Part shown: positions 1 to 9,157 of the stretch, one piece after another
Position numbering within the stretch: position 1 is the stretch's first letter
Layout of the letters: each line of letters starts with the position of its first letter
Assembly: GCA_020633315.1 (NCBI GenBank)
Contig: JACKDV010000002.1
Coordinates: 558,001 to 622,000 of the forward strand
DNA length: 64,000 nucleotides
Direction of reading: 5' to 3'
Origin: Myxococcales bacterium
GTDB lineage: Bacteria > Myxococcota_A > Polyangia > Nannocystales > Nannocystaceae
Translations under genes and position numbers: made by a program
Notes under the pieces: model-generated
The model's input: the letters and a program-made list of their open reading frames with translations, nothing else
Told to the model about the DNA's origin: nothing
The model's database searches: none

Positions 1-549
1 TTCGCCCACCTGTTCTCCAACACCCCCATCAAGGTCCCGTCCGACGCCAAGAAGACCAAGATGTGGGTGTGGAACTCGGATGCGATCTCCAAGGAGGTCA
101 TGAAGGTCACCGGGGTCAACGCCACCGAGCTCGCGGTACCCGACGTGCTCGCCAGCCTGCAGACCGGCCTCATCGATGCCTTCATGAACTCGCCCTACGG
201 AGCCATTGCGCTCCAGTGGTACACCAAGGCTCGCTACGTCACCGACCTCAAGCTCGCCATGACCATCGGCGGCTCGGTGATGAGCACCTCCTCGTGGGAC
301 AAGCTCTCCGACGAGCACAAGCAGATCCTCCACGAGGTCAGCCACGCCAAGCACAAGTCGCTGCTCAAGCGGATCCGCAGCGACAACCAGGCGGCCATGA
401 AGGCCCTGGTCGACAAGGGCATCGAGGTGGTCGCGCCCGAGGACTTCCCCGCCTGGAAGAAGGTGGCCGACACCACTCGCCACAACCTCACCGGGTCGGT
501 GTTCGACAAGGCCCTGGTCGAGGAGATGATGAGCCTGCTCGGTCGCTGA
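1..549 (+). CDS. TRAP transporter solute-binding protein DctP, C-terminal part
   Basis: This open frame runs in from the left edge of the window, so the N-terminal half with the signal peptide is missing; 182 residues remain. The residues fit the C-terminal lobe of DctP-family periplasmic binding proteins: an early MWVWNSD stretch, then VPDVLASLQTGLIDAF and NSPYGAIALQWY, the pattern in which the ligand-contacting helix selects a TRAP substrate, and a Lys/Arg-rich amphipathic C-terminal helix. Family knowledge: DctP captures a carboxylate-type substrate in the periplasm and delivers it to the DctQ-DctM permease. Both permease subunits follow on the same strand, which supports the call. The substrate cannot be told from this fragment. 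Confidence 0.85.
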   Translation, partial: FAHLFSNTPIKVPSDAKKTKMWVWNSDAISKEVMKVTGVNATELAVPDVLASLQTGLIDAFMNSPYGAIALQWYTKARYVTDLKLAMTIGGSVMSTSSWDKLSDEHKQILHEVSHAKHKSLLKRIRSDNQAAMKALVDKGIEVVAPEDFPAWKKVADTTRHNLTGSVFDKALVEEMMSLLGR

Positions 550-572
550 GCCCGAGGCTCGCGAGCTGGCAT

Positions 573-608
573 CGAGGCCGGGCCCGAAGAGTCCGGCCTC
601 GGCCGTTT
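573..608 (+). terminator. hairpin after dctP
   Basis: A perfect 9-bp stem (573-581 with 593-601, arm CGAGGCCGG) closes an 11-nt loop and is followed by GCCGTTT. The T tract is weak, so this may attenuate rather than end transcription between dctP and dctQM. This would fit the usual need for more binding protein than permease, but that is inference. Confidence 0.45.
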
Positions 609-671
609 GGGAGCCGGGGTTCCAGGGCAGTTTCGCCCCCGGGAGCGCGAAAATGAGGTACACGTCGTTGC

Positions 672-2093
672 ATGCGGAAGCTCCGCGAGCTGGAAGACGT
701 GTTGATCCGCGTGGAGTCGGCGCTGGCCGTGGTGCTGGTGCTGACGATGCTGCTGCTGGCTGGCTACAACGTCGTGTACCGCAACGTGCTGGTGCCCCTG
801 CAGCAGCACTGGGCCCACAGCGGCCCGCCAGTGCCGCGCGAGGAGGCCACCCCCGAGGCTCCGGCCGAGGCGGCACCGACCACGCCCGCCGAGCCCCGCG
901 ACGATGCGAGGCCCGAGCCCGCGGGTGAAGGGAGAGGGGACGACTTCTCGGGCTTCGGCGGTGGCTTTGGTGAGGGCGGGGACGCCAAGCCCGAGCCCGC
1001 CGGCGAGGGAGGTGGAGACGACTTCGGGGGCTTTGGCGGAGGCTTCGGCGAGGACGAGCCCGCGCCGGACGAGTCGGCGAAGCCGGCACCGGAGCCCGAG
1101 GTGCCCGCGCCCGAGAAGGCAGGAGGAGACGACTTCGGGGGCTTCGGGGGTGGATTCGGCGAGGACGAGCCGGCGAAGGCCGAGCCGGAGAAGGCCGAGC
1201 CGGAGAAGGCCGAGCCGGAGAAGGCCGCGCCCGAGACGGCGGGCGGCGACGACTTCGGGGGCTTCGGCGGAGGCTTCGGGGGCGACGAGCCGGCGAAGGC
1301 CGAGCCCGCCAAGGCCGAGGGCGGTGACTTCGGGGGCTTCGGCGGAGGCTTCGACGAGGGCACGCCCGCGGAGGCACCTGCCGCCGAGGACGAGGGCGAG
1401 GACGACGATGGGCTCGGTGATGACGACTTCGGCGACCCCGAAGATCAGTTCGCCAACCTGCCGTCCATCGATGCCGTGGCCGAGGTCTCCACCGACGAGG
1501 GCCCGCTGGGCGGACCCCCTCCGCCGGGCTCCTTCGCCGCCTGGGCCGTGGACTTCGTCGATGCGATCAAGCTCGACTGGATCGACGTGTTCCTGCGCCA
1601 GCTGGTGATCATCGTGGCGTTCCTGGGCGCGATGATGGCCACGCGCCGGGGCAAGCACATCAACATCGATGCGCTCTCCAAGGTGCTGCCCGAGTCGGCC
1701 CGACGCGTGGTGCCGATCGTGCTCAACCTGGCATCGCTGGGCGTGTGCCTCATGCTCGCCAGCGCCGGCTGGGACCTGGTGAGGATCGGCCAGGAGTACC
1801 CGAAGGACCTGGTGCCTTGGGCCGAGGAGTGGAAGTTCCAGCTCATGTTCCCGGTGGGCTTCGGCCTGATGGCGGTGCACTTCGCGATGCGCCTGCTCGA
1901 GTCCATCGTGGAGGGCCCCCCCGCGGAGACGCTCCGGGCCAGCGAGGGCCCGCCGCCGCCTCCCGCCGAGCCGCGCCCGGATGACGAGCCCGAGGATGGC
2001 GCGGGGGCGAGCGCCGACGAGGACGACGAGCCCGCGGACGCGAGCGACGACGAGCCCGCGGACGCGAGCGACGACGAGGAGGAGGCGCGCTGA
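672..2093 (+). CDS. TRAP transporter small permease DctQ with large repetitive insert
   Basis: The 473-aa protein is more than twice the usual DctQ length (about 160-200 aa). Residues 17-36 form the first membrane helix. The C-terminal half (from about residue 300) carries the other DctQ features, including LDWIDVFLRQLVIIVAFLGA and the signature RRGKHINIDAL. Between them lie roughly 230 residues of Glu/Pro/Ala-rich sequence with five copies of a DDFGGFGGGFGE-like core. Another acidic tail (repeats of DDEPADAS) follows the last helix. The insert sits in the loop that is periplasmic in DctQ, facing the binding protein. The stop overlaps the dctM start (TGATG), so the permease subunits are translationally coupled. 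The start at 672 gives the shortest N-terminus before helix 1. Confidence 0.85.
   Translation: MRKLRELEDVLIRVESALAVVLVLTMLLLAGYNVVYRNVLVPLQQHWAHSGPPVPREEATPEAPAEAAPTTPAEPRDDARPEPAGEGRGDDFSGFGGGFGEGGDAKPEPAGEGGGDDFGGFGGGFGEDEPAPDESAKPAPEPEVPAPEKAGGDDFGGFGGGFGEDEPAKAEPEKAEPEKAEPEKAAPETAGGDDFGGFGGGFGGDEPAKAEPAKAEGGDFGGFGGGFDEGTPAEAPAAEDEGEDDDGLGDDDFGDPEDQFANLPSIDAVAEVSTDEGPLGGPPPPGSFAAWAVDFVDAIKLDWIDVFLRQLVIIVAFLGAMMATRRGKHINIDALSKVLPESARRVVPIVLNLASLGVCLMLASAGWDLVRIGQEYPKDLVPWAEEWKFQLMFPVGFGLMAVHFAMRLLESIVEGPPAETLRASEGPPPPPAEPRPDDEPEDGAGASADEDDEPADASDDEPADASDDEEEAR
939..1365 (+). repeat. tandem coding repeat inside dctQ
   Basis: Five degenerate in-frame copies of a unit encoding DDFGGFGGGFGE are separated by variable Glu/Pro/Lys/Ala linkers, including three back-to-back EPEKA units near 1195-1225. 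The repeat is in coding sequence and its unit lengths differ, so it is a protein repeat, not a CRISPR array or a satellite. Confidence 0.85.
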
Positions 2094-3406
2094 TGTCTGC
2101 CCTGGTCGGACTGCTGCTCCTGGCGCTGGCCCTGCTCGGCGCTCCCTTGTTCGTGGTGCTCGGAGGGGCCGGCATGGCCAACTTCAGCAGCGCCGGTACG
2201 GACCTGGTGGTGCTCGCCGAGGAGCACTACAAGCTCGCCACCAACCCGCACCTCATCACCATCCCGCTGTTCACCTTCGCCGGCTTCCTCATGGCGGAGT
2301 CCAAGGCGGCCGATCGCCTGGTGCGGGTGAGCCGAGCCCTGCTGGGCTGGCTGCCGGGCGGCCTGGGCATCGTGGTGGTGGTGTCGTGTGCCTTCTTCAC
2401 CACCTTCACCGGGGCCTCCGGCGTCACCATCATCGCGCTGGGGGGCCTCCTCTATCCCATCCTCACCAGCGAGCGCTACCCCGATCGCTTCAGCCTGGGG
2501 CTCATCACCTCGAGCGGCTCCATCGGCCTGCTGTTCCCGCCCTCGCTGCCGATCATCCTCTACGGCATCGTCGGTCGCACCAGCATCGACCAGCTCTTCG
2601 TGGCGGGCATCGTCCCCGGCATGCTGTTCTTGGTGGTGCTCGGCGGGTTCTCGCTGGTCATGGGCCGCCGCCACGACGTGGTGCGCACCCCCTTCGACCT
2701 GCGGGAGGCCCTGCGGGCCACCTGGGCCGCCAAGTGGGAGCTGCTGGTGCCCGTGGTCGTCATCGTGGGCATCTACGGCGTCCCCGGGGTCACCCAGGGC
2801 CTGGTCACCATCGCCGAGGCCTCCGCGGTGTGTGCCATCTACCTGGTGATCATCGAGGTGTTCGTCTACCGCGACATCAAGCTGTGGTCCCGCGACCCGG
2901 AGGTCCCCGACCTCTACAAGGTCATCCGCGAGTCGATGGTGCTGGTGGGCTCCATCATGATCATCCTCGGCGTCGCCCTGGGCCTCACCAACTACCTGGT
3001 GCAGGAGGAGGTGCCGATGAAGATCCTGGCCGCGATCCAGGGGCACATCGAGAGCCGCACCACCTTCCTGCTGCTGCTCACGGTGTTCCTGCTGATCGTC
3101 GGCTGCCTGATGGACATCTTCTCGGCGATCATCGTGGTGGTGCCGCTCATCACCCCCATCGCCGCCCAGTACGACGTGCACCCTGTGCACCTGGGGATCA
3201 TCTTCCTCGCCAACCTCGAGATCGGCTATCTCACCCCGCCGGTGGGGCTCAACCTGTTCATCTCGTCGCTGGCCTTCGATCGACCCGTGGTGCAGCTCTA
3301 TCGCATGGCGCTGCCCTTCTTGCTGCTGATGCTCGCGGCGCTCCTGCTCATCACCTTCAACGAGAGCCTCTCGCTGTGGCTGGTGGAGCGCTGGGCGCCC
3401 GGGTAG
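2093..3406 (+). CDS. TRAP transporter large permease DctM
   Basis: The 437-aa hydrophobic protein has the usual DctM length and about eleven to twelve predicted membrane helices. Family-typical stretches include AGFLMAESKAADRLV near the N-terminus, FFTTFTGASGVTIIALGG, GSIGLLFPPSLPIILYG and the C-terminal EIGYLTPPVGLNLFISS. DctM forms the ion-driven elevator of the TRAP transporter and works with DctQ in the inner membrane. It overlaps the dctQ stop by one base, and its end lies 18 bp from the end of the convergent lipoprotein gene. Nothing in it looks damaged. Confidence 0.93.
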   Translation: MSALVGLLLLALALLGAPLFVVLGGAGMANFSSAGTDLVVLAEEHYKLATNPHLITIPLFTFAGFLMAESKAADRLVRVSRALLGWLPGGLGIVVVVSCAFFTTFTGASGVTIIALGGLLYPILTSERYPDRFSLGLITSSGSIGLLFPPSLPIILYGIVGRTSIDQLFVAGIVPGMLFLVVLGGFSLVMGRRHDVVRTPFDLREALRATWAAKWELLVPVVVIVGIYGVPGVTQGLVTIAEASAVCAIYLVIIEVFVYRDIKLWSRDPEVPDLYKVIRESMVLVGSIMIILGVALGLTNYLVQEEVPMKILAAIQGHIESRTTFLLLLTVFLLIVGCLMDIFSAIIVVVPLITPIAAQYDVHPVHLGIIFLANLEIGYLTPPVGLNLFISSLAFDRPVVQLYRMALPFLLLMLAALLLITFNESLSLWLVERWAPG

Positions 3407-3424
3407 CGGGCGCGGGCTCGGGGC

Positions 3425-5443
3425 TCAGGGGGTGGTCAGCTCGATGCAGGCCAGGCCGGCGTCGACGTTCACCGGCACCTGGCCGGTGCTGGTGAGCCCC
3501 CGGTAGACGAGCACGTAGGTCCCCGCGGTGAGGGTCCGGCTCAGCACGCCCAGGCCCAGGCGCCCGAGGTGGATGAGGTCCTGGGTGCCCACGTCCTGCA
3601 GGAACAGGTCCGCCTGGTCGTAGACGCTCGCGGGCGGGGCGGCCCCGTCGACGGTGAGGTCGGCGACCATCGTGGTCACCGGGATGTCGACCATCAGGTC
3701 GGGGGAGCTGGCCACGTCCACCGTGCCCAGGTGCGCCTCGGCGTTGATCGGCACCGTGGGGCCGGCAGCCTCGACCACGTAGAACAGCTCGTAGGTGCCG
3801 GGCACGACCGGGCGCTGGAGGCTGGCCAGGCGGGTGTTGCCCAGCAGCACCGAGTCGCCGCTCTGCTCGTTGCGCAGGTAGAGCAGCCCGTCGTCGTAGG
3901 CCGAGTCGGGCGGGGGCTGGCCGTTGAGGGTGATCGCGGCGCTCACCGTCACCATCGGCACGTCGATGTCGAGGCTCGAGCCGCCCTGCACCTCCACCGC
4001 CTGCAGCCATGCGTTGGTGTTCACCGGCACGCCGCCGCTGCTGGTCTCCTGGCGGTAGTGCACGTCGTAGGCGCCACGCACCACCCGACGGGAGTAGGCG
4101 CCGTCGTGGGTGTTGCCCAGCCGCGCCTCGTCGCCCGTCTCGGCGTTGCGCAGCAGCAGCAGGCCGTCGTTGGAGGGATCGGTGGGAGGAGCCCCGCCGC
4201 CCACCGTGATCGTGCCGCTGACGATCGCGGTCTGCACGTCGATGTCGTGCTCCGCGGCGTCACCCGAGGCGTCGAGCACGTCGACGACCGCCGCCGTGTT
4301 CACTGGCACCTGGTCGCCGCCCACCAGCCGGCGGTACACCACCTCGTACTGGCCGGCGACCACCGGCACCGTGTACGCGCCGTCTCGGGTCTGCCCCAGC
4401 ACCAGGTCGGTGCCGGTCCGCGGGTCCCGGAGCCGCAGCTCGCCGTTCTCGTAGATGCTGGCGGGCGGCGCCGCGCCGTCGAGCAGGAACGCGCCCGAGA
4501 CCGTGGTCACGGGGATGTCGACGTCGAGGCTCGAGGACTCGAGCAACTCCACCGTGCCCACCAGCGCATCGGGATTGAGGGGGGCGAGGCTCTGCGCCAC
4601 GATCCGGCGGTAGCGTAGCTCGTAGGTGCCGGGGACCACCACGCGCTCGAAGGTCGCGTGGCGGGTCTGGCCCAGGTCGATCTCGTCGCCGGTCCGCGGG
4701 TCTCGCAGGACGATCCGGCCGTTCTCGTAGATGTTGTCGGGCGGGGGCGTCCCGTTGAAGGTGAAGCTGCCCGACAGCTCCACCGCCGGGACGTCGATGG
4801 TCAGGGAATGGGAGCCCGCGTCGGGGACGTGGACGGTGCCCACGCGGGCATCGTGGTTGGCGGGGACCACCTCGCCGCCGGTGAGCCGCGAGAAGTAGAC
4901 CTCGTAGGCCCCCGGCAGGATCGCCACCGGCTCCTGGGTGCCGCCGTAGCGGGTCTGGCCGAGCTGCACCTCGTCACCGCTCCGAGGGTCCCGCAGGGTG
5001 AGCTCGCCGTTCTCGTAGATCGACGCGGGGAAGGGCTCGCCTCCCAGCCGGAAGGTGGCGTCGAGCATCACCACGGACACGTCCACGTCGAGCTGCCCCT
5101 GGGAGGTGGTGCACTCCAGGCAGCGCAGGCCGTACGGGGCGTAGCCGGGCGAGCAGGCGCAGTAGGGGTTGTCATCCTCGTCGAGCTCGCACAGGCCTCC
5201 CTCGCCGCAGTCGACCGGGCACGCGGGCTCGCCCTCGTCCCCGGCCGACTCGTCGTTGGGCTCCTCGCCGGTGCCGGTGGTGTCGGCTCCGTCCCACCCG
5301 GTGCCGTCCTCGTCGATGCTCCCGGGCCCGGTGCCCTCGGTGTCGCCGAGCTCTCCGGCTCCGAGGTCACCGCTGCAGGCCGCGGCCCCGGCGATGCTCG
5401 CCACGGCCACCCACCCTCGAAATCCCGCCCAACGAACCCGCAT
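3425..5443 (-). CDS. lipoprotein with EGF-like module and six tandem beta-rich repeats
   Basis: The 672-aa protein begins with a lipoprotein signal (hydrophobic stretch ending AAAC, Cys23), then an acidic Gly/Thr linker. Next comes a Cys-rich EGF-like segment (about residues 72-115, CPVDCGEGGLCELDED followed by YCACSPGY). The rest is six repeats of about 90 residues. Each carries a core like PPASIYENGELRLRDPRTG, then LGQTR or LGNTR, then PGTYEVYYRR, VPVN and a closing DVDIPV. The repeats look like beta-sandwich modules; I do not recognise a named family. The start has AGG six bases upstream of ATG. It is probably an exported adhesin-like or structural lipoprotein, but no function can be assigned. 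Confidence 0.8.
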   Translation of the reverse strand: MRVRWAGFRGWVAVASIAGAAACSGDLGAGELGDTEGTGPGSIDEDGTGWDGADTTGTGEEPNDESAGDEGEPACPVDCGEGGLCELDEDDNPYCACSPGYAPYGLRCLECTTSQGQLDVDVSVVMLDATFRLGGEPFPASIYENGELTLRDPRSGDEVQLGQTRYGGTQEPVAILPGAYEVYFSRLTGGEVVPANHDARVGTVHVPDAGSHSLTIDVPAVELSGSFTFNGTPPPDNIYENGRIVLRDPRTGDEIDLGQTRHATFERVVVPGTYELRYRRIVAQSLAPLNPDALVGTVELLESSSLDVDIPVTTVSGAFLLDGAAPPASIYENGELRLRDPRTGTDLVLGQTRDGAYTVPVVAGQYEVVYRRLVGGDQVPVNTAAVVDVLDASGDAAEHDIDVQTAIVSGTITVGGGAPPTDPSNDGLLLLRNAETGDEARLGNTHDGAYSRRVVRGAYDVHYRQETSSGGVPVNTNAWLQAVEVQGGSSLDIDVPMVTVSAAITLNGQPPPDSAYDDGLLYLRNEQSGDSVLLGNTRLASLQRPVVPGTYELFYVVEAAGPTVPINAEAHLGTVDVASSPDLMVDIPVTTMVADLTVDGAAPPASVYDQADLFLQDVGTQDLIHLGRLGLGVLSRTLTAGTYVLVYRGLTSTGQVPVNVDAGLACIELTTP

Positions 5444-5628
5444 CGTGCACCTACGATAGCAACCCGCGCGCTCCGCATGCCATCACCACGCCAAGACGAG
5501 CGTCGAGCCGAGCCCTCCGTAGTTTCGGGGTGTTGCTCCAGCGCGTGACCCTACTCCACGAGGACGAGGGGCTCTCCTCATGACATCGCTGTCGCGATCC
5601 CGGCACCGATGTCAGGCCGTCCATGCGC

Positions 5629-6969
5629 TCAGGGATCGGCCAGGAGCACCGCGATGCCGCCCCCCACCTCGATGCTGCCCACCACGATGTCGTCCACGCC
5701 GTTGCCGTCGAGGTCACCGACCACCAGCGAGCTGGGGCGGTTGAGGGTGGGCAGCGGGTCGGCCCCCACCAGCGCCAGCGCATCGCGCTCGTCGCTGCGC
5801 AGCAGACCCACCGCGTTGACGCTCTCGAGCGCGATCGCGAGGTCGGGGAGCCCGTCGCCGTCGAGGTCACCGGCCTCGCTCGCGCGCGGGCTGGGGCCGG
5901 TGGCGAAGAACGCCGGCGTGGCCAGGCCCCCCATGCCGTCGCCGCGCAGCACCGCCACGTTGTCGGCGAACTGGTTGGGCGTGGTGAGGTCTGGGGTGCC
6001 GTCGCCGTCGAGGTCGCGGACCACCAGCGCTCGCGGGGCGATCCCGGTGACGAAGGCCGTCTCGGGCGAGAAGCCCCCGGGCGACGCCAGGAACACGCTC
6101 ACCGAGCCGCTGCCGAAGTTGAGCACGGCCAGATCCACCGGACCGGCGTCGAGCTGCACCGCGGCCACGGCGATGGGGCTGGTGCCCACCGTGAGCGTCA
6201 CGTCGGGCACGAAGGCACCGTCGCCCTGGCCCTCCAGCACCGAGACCGTGCCGCTGGCCTCGTTGGCCACGGCCACGTCGAGGTCTCCGTCGCCGTCGAA
6301 GTCGGCCGCCACCACGCCCCGGGGCGAGGCTCCCACCGCGAAGGGATCGGGAGCGCCGAAGGTGCCGTCGCCGTTGCCCAGGTAGATGCCCAGGCTGTCG
6401 TCCCCGGTGTTGGCCACGGCCAGATCGAGATCGCCATCGCCGTCCAGATCGCCCATCGCCACCCCGAGCACGCCCGAGGGCGTGGCGGTCTGGAGCGGGG
6501 CCGCGAAGGTGCCGTCGCCGTTGCCCAGGTGCACCGCGAAGGAATCGGGCTGCCCCGAGACGAGATCGAGGACCCCGTCGCCATCGAGATCTCCGAGGGC
6601 CAGCGTGCCGGTGGTCGCATCGGAGAGCGGCTCCGAGGGGGCGAAGCACAGCTCCCCCGGCTCGGGGATCCCATTGCCACAGCCCGCGCCGTCGGTGGTC
6701 TCGCCGGTGGTGCTCCCCGATTCCTCGGTGGTGCCCGGCTCGCCGCTCGAGGAGCCGCTGGCCCCTCCCGTGCTCGTGCCTTCGCCGTCGCTGGAGCCCG
6801 TGTCGAGCCCCATCGTGTCCGTGTCCGTGCCCGTGCCGTCGGTGCCGGAGGAGCTGCCCGTCGAGTCTCCGTCGTCGTCGTCTCGACAGGCGGGGAGCAC
6901 CAGCGCCATGGCGAGCAAGCCCAGGCTCCACCCGCCCCGCGCTCGCGAGGGTCCAGCAATGCAAGTCAT
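5629..6969 (-). CDS. FG-GAP/VCBS beta-propeller lipoprotein
   Basis: The 446-aa protein starts with a signal peptide ending LPAC (Cys28), followed by a long Asp/Ser/Thr/Gly-rich linker ([15 protein letters not shown]). The mature part contains repeated blade motifs of the type [42 protein letters not shown] and [12 protein letters not shown], each with a DxDGDG calcium-binding loop, as in integrin-alpha-like FG-GAP propellers. The open frame extends further upstream, but the start at 6969 is the one that places a signal peptide at the N-terminus. It diverges from the next gene across a 64-bp gap. It is likely outer-membrane-anchored; its partner is unknown. Confidence 0.85.
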   Translation of the reverse strand: MTCIAGPSRARGGWSLGLLAMALVLPACRDDDDGDSTGSSSGTDGTGTDTDTMGLDTGSSDGEGTSTGGASGSSSGEPGTTEESGSTTGETTDGAGCGNGIPEPGELCFAPSEPLSDATTGTLALGDLDGDGVLDLVSGQPDSFAVHLGNGDGTFAAPLQTATPSGVLGVAMGDLDGDGDLDLAVANTGDDSLGIYLGNGDGTFGAPDPFAVGASPRGVVAADFDGDGDLDVAVANEASGTVSVLEGQGDGAFVPDVTLTVGTSPIAVAAVQLDAGPVDLAVLNFGSGSVSVFLASPGGFSPETAFVTGIAPRALVVRDLDGDGTPDLTTPNQFADNVAVLRGDGMGGLATPAFFATGPSPRASEAGDLDGDGLPDLAIALESVNAVGLLRSDERDALALVGADPLPTLNRPSSLVVGDLDGNGVDDIVVGSIEVGGGIAVLLADP

Positions 6970-7033
6970 GATGTCCAAGGATGCATCATCTCGGCGGCCA
7001 TCGTCGCCCTGGGGTTGCGTTACACTGCCGCCC

Positions 7034-8221
7034 ATGGCTGTGGGTCGTGGTCGGCACCCGGTTCGTACGACGAGCGAAGGAGGGGGCCGCGGTGCCCTGG
7101 GCCGAGGCGCTTGGTGGGCGCTCGGGATCGCCGTGATCGGGAGCTCGTGCTTCGATGGAGCCAGCGCCCTCGGGCTCCCGTGCCGCACCGACGACGACTG
7201 CGGCCAGGGGCAGCGCTGCGAGGAGGGCTTCTGCGGCGGGCCGCCTTCCACCAGCACCGTCGGTGCGTCGTCCTCGGGCGGGGCCGAGTCCTCCGGCTCG
7301 CTCGGCTCGGGCTCGTCGGGAGCGCCCGACACCACCGAGGGCTCCTCGACGGGGCTCCCGGCCGAGTGCGGCAACGGGGTGGTCGAGGACGGCGAGACCT
7401 GCGACCCGGGGGGCGTGGATGCCCCCGACTGCGATCGGGACTGCTCCGAGGTCCGCTGCGGCGACGGTCTCGTCAACGAGGCCGCGGGCGAGCTGTGCGA
7501 CGACGGCAACACCGAGACCGTCGATGCGTGCAACGAGTTCTGCCTGCCCAACGCGTTCTGGGACGACATGGAGGACGAGGAGCGCTCCTTGGGCCAGTGG
7601 AATCCCTCCACGCCCTCGTTCTCCACCATGGGCGGCACTCCCTATGCGCTCGACCCGAGCCAGGGGTGGGTGCTGGGCCTGCCCGGCATGACGCTGGGGG
7701 TGTGGCACAGCGGGCCCTACTCCGAGGACCCGGGGGTGGCGCGTCTCATCACCGACGAGATTGCCTTCCCTCCCGATCCGCCTCCGCCGGGCACCCGCTA
7801 CGAGCTCCACTTCCGCCACACCTTCCGCTTCGACGGCAACGAGTCGCAGGACCTCGAGTGCGCGGCGCGGGGCACCCCGGTCATCGCCGACGGAGCCTTC
7901 GCATGGATCCTGCTGCCCGGCAATCTCCCGCGGCAGGTCGCGCCCCTGCTCGGGACCGGCGATCTCCTGGTCGATCCTGGCGGGTGCGTCCAGCCCAACC
8001 CGCTGTTCTCCGAGGGCGGCGTGACGGTCTTCGGTGGCGTGAGCGAGGCGACCTTCTCCGAGGTCTCCGTGCCCCTGGGGATGGTCGCCCCGAACGCCCA
8101 GGTGGCCTTCGACGTCGGCTACGACTGCTCGAACTGCTGGGGGGCGGGTCCTGCCGGGATGTCGGCCCCCGCACCCGGCTGGGTGATCGACGACGTGGTG
8201 ATCGGCCTGTTCCCGATCTGA
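7034..8221 (+). CDS. Cys-rich (DUF4215-like) lipoprotein
   Basis: The 395-aa protein has a hydrophobic N-terminal segment ending GSSC (Cys39), giving a probable lipoprotein. Two Cys-rich modules follow: an early [20 protein letters not shown], and after a Ser/Gly linker the pattern [16 protein letters not shown] and [19 protein letters not shown], which I associate with the DUF4215 Cys-rich repeat common in myxobacteria. The C-terminal 220 residues form a beta-rich domain that includes a [13 protein letters not shown] start, reminiscent of carbohydrate-binding jelly rolls; that resemblance is weak. The ATG at 7034 is chosen because it gives the signal peptide; the open frame continues further upstream. 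Confidence 0.75.
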   Translation: MAVGRGRHPVRTTSEGGGRGALGRGAWWALGIAVIGSSCFDGASALGLPCRTDDDCGQGQRCEEGFCGGPPSTSTVGASSSGGAESSGSLGSGSSGAPDTTEGSSTGLPAECGNGVVEDGETCDPGGVDAPDCDRDCSEVRCGDGLVNEAAGELCDDGNTETVDACNEFCLPNAFWDDMEDEERSLGQWNPSTPSFSTMGGTPYALDPSQGWVLGLPGMTLGVWHSGPYSEDPGVARLITDEIAFPPDPPPPGTRYELHFRHTFRFDGNESQDLECAARGTPVIADGAFAWILLPGNLPRQVAPLLGTGDLLVDPGGCVQPNPLFSEGGVTVFGGVSEATFSEVSVPLGMVAPNAQVAFDVGYDCSNCWGAGPAGMSAPAPGWVIDDVVIGLFPI

Positions 8222-8230
8222 GGACGCGGT

Positions 8231-8256
8231 CGCTCGTCGCCCCTCGGTGGCGAGCG
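8231..8256. terminator. hairpin between convergent genes
   Basis: Arms 8231-8241 and 8246-8256 pair over 11 positions, two of them G-U wobbles, around a CTCC-type loop. The site lies exactly between two converging genes (stops at 8221 and 8264) and could serve both strands. There is no T tract. Confidence 0.45.
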
Positions 8257-8263
8257 CTCGATC

Positions 8264-9157
8264 TCAGAATCGTCCGCGCAGGACGAGGGCGGCCCCTCGG
8301 GGTCCGACGCCGGGCACCAGCGCGACCGCGCTCGCCTTCTTGCGCCGCATGCCCAAGGCCAGCAGCACCGATCCGGTCACGACCAGCACGCCGGCGGTCA
8401 CGCCTCCCGCGATGGCGAGCACGTTGCCGGTGCGCCCCCGCTCGAAGCGATCGCGTCGTGCATCGATCGCGTCGGGCTGGAGATCGGAGATGTCGTTGGC
8501 TCGGCTGCCCATGCCCAGCCCGGCTCCCATCATCGCCAGGCCGGCCACGCCCAGGCTCAGGCTCACCGCGCCGCCGATCACCAGGCCTCGCGCGGCCGGG
8601 TTGGGCGGGGGCTCGTCCGTCCCGGGCTCGACGACCTCGGGCGGGGTCTCCGGCTCCGGCTGGGGCGCGGTGCCGTCGTCGGGCCCCTGGGCATGGTCGA
8701 GCTCGGCGAGCTGGTCATCCAGGGCGGCGATCTTCTCCTGCACCCGGGCTCGCTCGGCGTCGGCCTCCTCGCCCTCGCCATAGAGGGTCGCGATGCTCTG
8801 CTCGAAGTTGCTCAAGAGGATGCGAGCCTGGCGGAGCTCCACGGGATCCTGGGTGACCTCGAACGCCTTCTCGCGCGCGGTCGCGATGTTGTAGATGAGC
8901 AGGACCTTGGTCTGTCCACCGTCGGCGGTGTCGGGCACCAGCGCGTAGGCCTCGGTCCACAGCTCCACCGCGGCGTGGTAGTCCGCGGTCTCGAACTTGG
9001 CCCGGCCCTTGTCGTAGAGCGCCTGGGCCTCGGCCAGCGGATCCGCCTCGAGCGCAGGCTCTCCGGGGGCGGCGCTCGCCGTCGTCCCTGCGCCGCCGAG
9101 CGTGCAGGCGAGCAGGACGGCGGTGACGCGCGAGCCGGGGAGACGGTGCCGGAGCAT
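8264..9157 (-). CDS. TPR-like exported protein with C-terminal membrane helices
   Basis: The 297-aa protein has an N-terminal export signal (either type I cleavage at ASA-AP or a lipobox ending LLAC). A helical region follows with AQALYDKGRAKFETADYHAA and VELWTEAYALVPD, typical of tetratricopeptide-like proteins. After a Pro/Glu linker come two hydrophobic helices rich in Gly (GGAVSLSLGVAGLAMMGAG and VLAIAGGVTAGVLVVTGS). This TPR-plus-paired-helix layout is frequent in myxobacteria, but I know of no assigned role. The start at 9157 gives a normal signal peptide; the frame is open for another 70 codons upstream without support. Confidence 0.75.
   Translation of the reverse strand: MLRHRLPGSRVTAVLLACTLGGAGTTASAAPGEPALEADPLAEAQALYDKGRAKFETADYHAAVELWTEAYALVPDTADGGQTKVLLIYNIATAREKAFEVTQDPVELRQARILLSNFEQSIATLYGEGEEADAERARVQEKIAALDDQLAELDHAQGPDDGTAPQPEPETPPEVVEPGTDEPPPNPAARGLVIGGAVSLSLGVAGLAMMGAGLGMGSRANDISDLQPDAIDARRDRFERGRTGNVLAIAGGVTAGVLVVTGSVLLALGMRRKKASAVALVPGVGPRGAALVLRGRF

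Noticed and set aside
939..1365. CRISPR-like repetition
   Set aside because: The units are in-frame protein repeats of unequal spacing and have no unique spacers of constant length.
234..1880. 548-codon minus-strand frame opposite dctQ
   Set aside because: It mirrors the repeat region of dctQ and gives LGLLRLGLLRLGLRR-type sequence, a by-product of the repeats.
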